Notes under the pieces: generated by a model | Told to the model about the DNA's origin: nothing | The model's input: the letters and a program-made list of their open reading frames with translations, nothing else | Database searches by the model: none | Shown here: piece after piece, positions 6,086-8,273 of the stretch | How the letters are laid out: each line of letters starts with the position of its first letter | Position numbering within the stretch: the first letter of the stretch is position 1 | From: Enterocloster bolteae | GTDB lineage: Bacteria; Bacillota_A; Clostridia; Lachnospirales; Lachnospiraceae | Direction: 5' to 3' | NCBI GenBank assembly: GCA_021769025.1 | Contig: JAETTS010000098.1 | Span: 1 to 8,273, forward strand | DNA length: 8,273 bases | Program-made: the position numbers and the translations under genes

Positions 6086-8273
6086 ATTCTGTCTCAAAAA
6101 ATGCCACTGGATAACTTTGCAGCACCATTCCGTCTGCGACACTGACCACTTCCACTTCCCCATAACTTAGTCCGGAGATTCCTTCTATGTTTGGATAATC
6201 AATGGAAAGCACATCTCCGCTGTGAACGGTTCTTGTCTCCATCAACGTCGTATAGGTAGCCTCCCCATTATAATCCTGTTTTAACCGCACGATTACATCC
6301 ACCTGGATGGGCATCTCGCTGGGCGGCAACTGGAACGTAGAACGGATTGCACCGATAAACCGCTTTCCTTTAGGGCCAAGGCTTACAACATAAGAGACGG
6401 ACGTGCCTGCCTTCAACATAGTATCGGCCTCAAACTCCTGGCTGATGATATGGCCTTCCGGCACAGTATCGTCATTCTGAGAGGTTACCTGCCCTGGATT
6501 CAACTCTGCAGCTGCCAGACGGTTGATGGCATCTTCCTCTGTAAGCCCCCGCAGATCCGGCACCGCACGGGTAGGGCCTGTACTGACAAAAAGGGTAACC
6601 GTTTCTCCTTCCCTTGGAATGTGAGGCGAAGCAGGTTCATAGCGAATTACCTGCCCTTCTGGTATGCTGTCGTGGGCTTCCTGATTAAGAACCGGTTTTA
6701 ACTTATACTGCTCCAATAAAAGTTTTGCCGCCTCCCCGTTCATCCCAATAAGATTTAAAGGAGTCAGATCCACCAGATCGCTTCCATTGCTGACATAGAC
6801 ATCTACGGTTGAATATTTCTTTACCACGCTTCCCTCCGGAATATCCTGAGAAAGCACATAATCCTTCTCCACTGTATCAGAGTCTACATAGTCTACAATA
6901 TTCATAACAAGGGTTGATTCTTTCAATTTATCCCTTGCAATGTCAACCGGCAAGTTCAGGACATCCGGCATATACACCTCTGTATCACTTAAGGTGCTTT
7001 CCTCCGGAACCGGAACGGTTTCTGTCTGAATGGTGGTTGGCTTGTTGCCGCTGCCAAGACTGAACACGCCTCCCAGCCGAACAAACACAAAGACTAACAA
7101 GGCGACAATTAAAATGGCTGCCAAAATACCTACACCAGTCATGATCCGCTCCAGTTTTGGATTTACATCATTGTGAGGAGACCGGTTATATTCCCGGTGA
7201 TTAGGATAATCTCGGTCTTCGTAGCCCAGGCCTTCATAGTCCCGTTCTTCGTAATCTCTGTCCGGATAGTCCCGGCCCGGATACCCTCTGTCCGAATACT
7301 CCCGGCTGGTGTACTCCCGATCTGAATACCCTCTGTCTGGATACTTCTCATTGGAATACTCTATATTCTGAATCGGAGCCGCCTCATAGCCTCCGGAAAG
7401 GGAACCACCGGTGTGATAATTCTTCTGCCCCACCTTGATTGCATTTAATTCCCGGTCACTGATGGTGACGGTCTCGCCGCCAAAGTCCTGATCCGATGTC
7501 CTGGTCACAAAATCCTCATTGGGATAGATCAGGGAGCGCTTTAAATCGGCAATCACCTCTGCAGTAGTAGAATACCGATGTTCCGGCTTCTTCTCCGTAC
7601 ATTTTAAGATAATATTCTCCAGACTGACTGGAACTGCCGGATTATAGACGCTTGGCCGGACAATAGGCTCCTCCAAATGAGCCAGCGCCACAGCAATGGT
7701 ATTGTCCCCGGCAAACGGAACCCTGCCGGTCACCATCTCATATATGGTGATTCCCAGGGAGTAGATGTCGCTTCTGGAGTCGCTGTATCCGCCTCTGGCC
7801 TGCTCCGGAGAGATATAATGAACCGAGCCCATGGCAGCCATAGTGGTGGTCTGCCCGGTCGCTGCTTTGGCGATCCCAAAATCTGCCACCTTTACCTTGC
7901 CATCTCTGGATATAAGCATATTCTGCGGCTTAATATCCCGGTGTATGATCTGATGTTCATGAGCCACTGCGATTCCCTGGGCGACCTGAATGGCAACCCC
8001 CACAGCTTCCTTAATATCCAATATCCCTTTTTTGGCAATATAATTTTTTAAGGTAACACCTTCCACCAGTTCCATCACAATATAATGAAAATTGCCTTCA
8101 TCCACAACATCATAGATATTGACAATATTGGGATGGGACAGCCTGGCTGCCGCCTGGGCTTCCATCTGAAACCGGCTGACAAAACCAGCATCATTGCTAA
8201 ACTCTTCCTTTAAAACCTTAACTGCCACCAGTCGGTTCAACTTGTGGCATCTGGCTTTATACACATCCGCCAT
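6084..8273 (-). CDS. prkC: PASTA-domain Ser/Thr protein kinase PrkC/StkP type (5' partial)
   Basis: Membrane kinase that senses peptidoglycan fragments or lipid II and phosphorylates cell-wall, division and translation proteins. The window ends on an ATG, but GMADVYKA-type sequence is the end of the glycine-rich loop, so about 20 residues are missing and the Met is internal. Visible numbering: catalytic Lys19, alpha-C Glu38, HRDIKPQN (111-118, Asp113), DFG (131-133), activation-loop threonines 142-144, SPE (155-157), kinase end ~248. Then a linker with a tyrosine pentapeptide repeat (305-363), one membrane helix (~378-400), three extracellular PASTA repeats (~434-497, 500-567, 569-634; each with a [IV]PEG motif) and a ~95-residue C-terminal beta-rich domain (635-729), perhaps Ig-like. 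Kinase faces the cytoplasm. The partner phosphatase gene (prpC/stp) usually lies just upstream, outside the window. First visible gene of the operon. Confidence 0.96.
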   Translation of the reverse strand: MADVYKARCHKLNRLVAVKVLKEEFSNDAGFVSRFQMEAQAAARLSHPNIVNIYDVVDEGNFHYIVMELVEGVTLKNYIAKKGILDIKEAVGVAIQVAQGIAVAHEHQIIHRDIKPQNMLISRDGKVKVADFGIAKAATGQTTTMAAMGSVHYISPEQARGGYSDSRSDIYSLGITIYEMVTGRVPFAGDNTIAVALAHLEEPIVRPSVYNPAVPVSLENIILKCTEKKPEHRYSTTAEVIADLKRSLIYPNEDFVTRTSDQDFGGETVTISDRELNAIKVGQKNYHTGGSLSGGYEAAPIQNIEYSNEKYPDRGYSDREYTSREYSDRGYPGRDYPDRDYEERDYEGLGYEDRDYPNHREYNRSPHNDVNPKLERIMTGVGILAAILIVALLVFVFVRLGGVFSLGSGNKPTTIQTETVPVPEESTLSDTEVYMPDVLNLPVDIARDKLKESTLVMNIVDYVDSDTVEKDYVLSQDIPEGSVVKKYSTVDVYVSNGSDLVDLTPLNLIGMNGEAAKLLLEQYKLKPVLNQEAHDSIPEGQVIRYEPASPHIPREGETVTLFVSTGPTRAVPDLRGLTEEDAINRLAAAELNPGQVTSQNDDTVPEGHIISQEFEADTMLKAGTSVSYVVSLGPKGKRFIGAIRSTFQLPPSEMPIQVDVIVRLKQDYNGEATYTTLMETRTVHSGDVLSIDYPNIEGISGLSYGEVEVVSVADGMVLQSYPVAFFETE
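7185..7361 (-). repeat. Tyrosine pentapeptide repeat in the juxtamembrane linker of PrkC
   Basis: Codons 305-363 of the visible prkC frame encode consecutive five-residue units such as YPDRG, YSDRE, YTSRE, YSDRG, YPGRD, YPDRD, YEERD. Tyrosine stands at 306, 311, 316, 321, 326, 331, 336, 341, 346, 351 and 356 without a break, with a twelfth at 362 after a one-residue slip. Arg is at Y+3 in eight units. At DNA level the period is 15 bp; the 12-mer ATACCCTCTGTC (plus strand) recurs at 7281-7292 and 7326-7337, three units apart. The segment is very polar, probably disordered and cytoplasmic, and ends about 15 residues before the membrane helix. Confidence 0.93.

Noticed and set aside
7163..7351. 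Second minus-strand frame over the PrkC repeat
   Set aside because: Its own apparent repetition is only the 15-bp periodicity of the prkC repeat read in another frame.
8271..8273. ATG at the right edge as start of prkC
   Set aside because: It corresponds to the Met of the kinase glycine-rich loop; a kinase beginning there would lack its ATP-binding loop. The gene runs off the window.

Overview
The window looks like a chromosomal housekeeping segment of a low-to-mid GC Firmicute, most likely a clostridial gut bacterium of the Lachnospiraceae type. This rests on the recalled character of the proteins (RqcH, PrkC, RsgA, an ECF S component) and on the gene order prkC-rsgA-rpe-thiN, which is classic for Firmicutes. 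No phage, transposon, CRISPR or RNA gene was seen. Taxonomy is inference; no search was run.

Layout: on the + strand, positions 2-1591 hold the 3' nine-tenths of rqcH (NFACT family, ribosome-associated quality control). Its reading frame is open to the left edge, so the first ~50 residues lie outside. It converges on a minus-strand serS (1671-2954), and an 11-bp perfect hairpin at 1626-1662 lies between the two stop codons. serS has its own promoter (TATAAT at 3023-3028), a short leader and a strong ribosome binding site. Upstream of it, also on the minus strand, is a small membrane protein that fits an ECF-transporter S component (3103-3699). A 140-nt gap containing a 9-nt-unit direct repeat separates this from the next gene.

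From 3840 to 8273 the minus strand carries a tightly packed operon, transcribed prkC -> rsgA -> rpe -> thiN. The prkC/rsgA gap is 9 nt, the rsgA/rpe gap is 1 nt, and rpe and thiN overlap by 4 nt. prkC runs off the right edge and lacks about 20 N-terminal residues, including the glycine-rich loop. The operon joins a cell-wall-sensing Ser/Thr kinase with a 30S-maturation GTPase, a pentose-phosphate enzyme and thiamine pyrophosphokinase. The kinase-GTPase pairing is a known functional link in Firmicutes; the two metabolic genes are conserved passengers.

The most unusual feature is inside PrkC. The cytoplasmic segment just before its membrane helix carries eleven tyrosines spaced exactly five residues apart (plus a twelfth six residues later), mostly in units like Y-x-D-R-x. 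Secondary points of interest are a non-canonical G4 motif in RsgA, a divergent motif 3 in SerRS, Glu in place of the key Asp of RqcH, an ECF S component next to thiN, and the 9-nt repeats beside its ribosome binding site. I did not find a convincing wholly new multi-gene system here.
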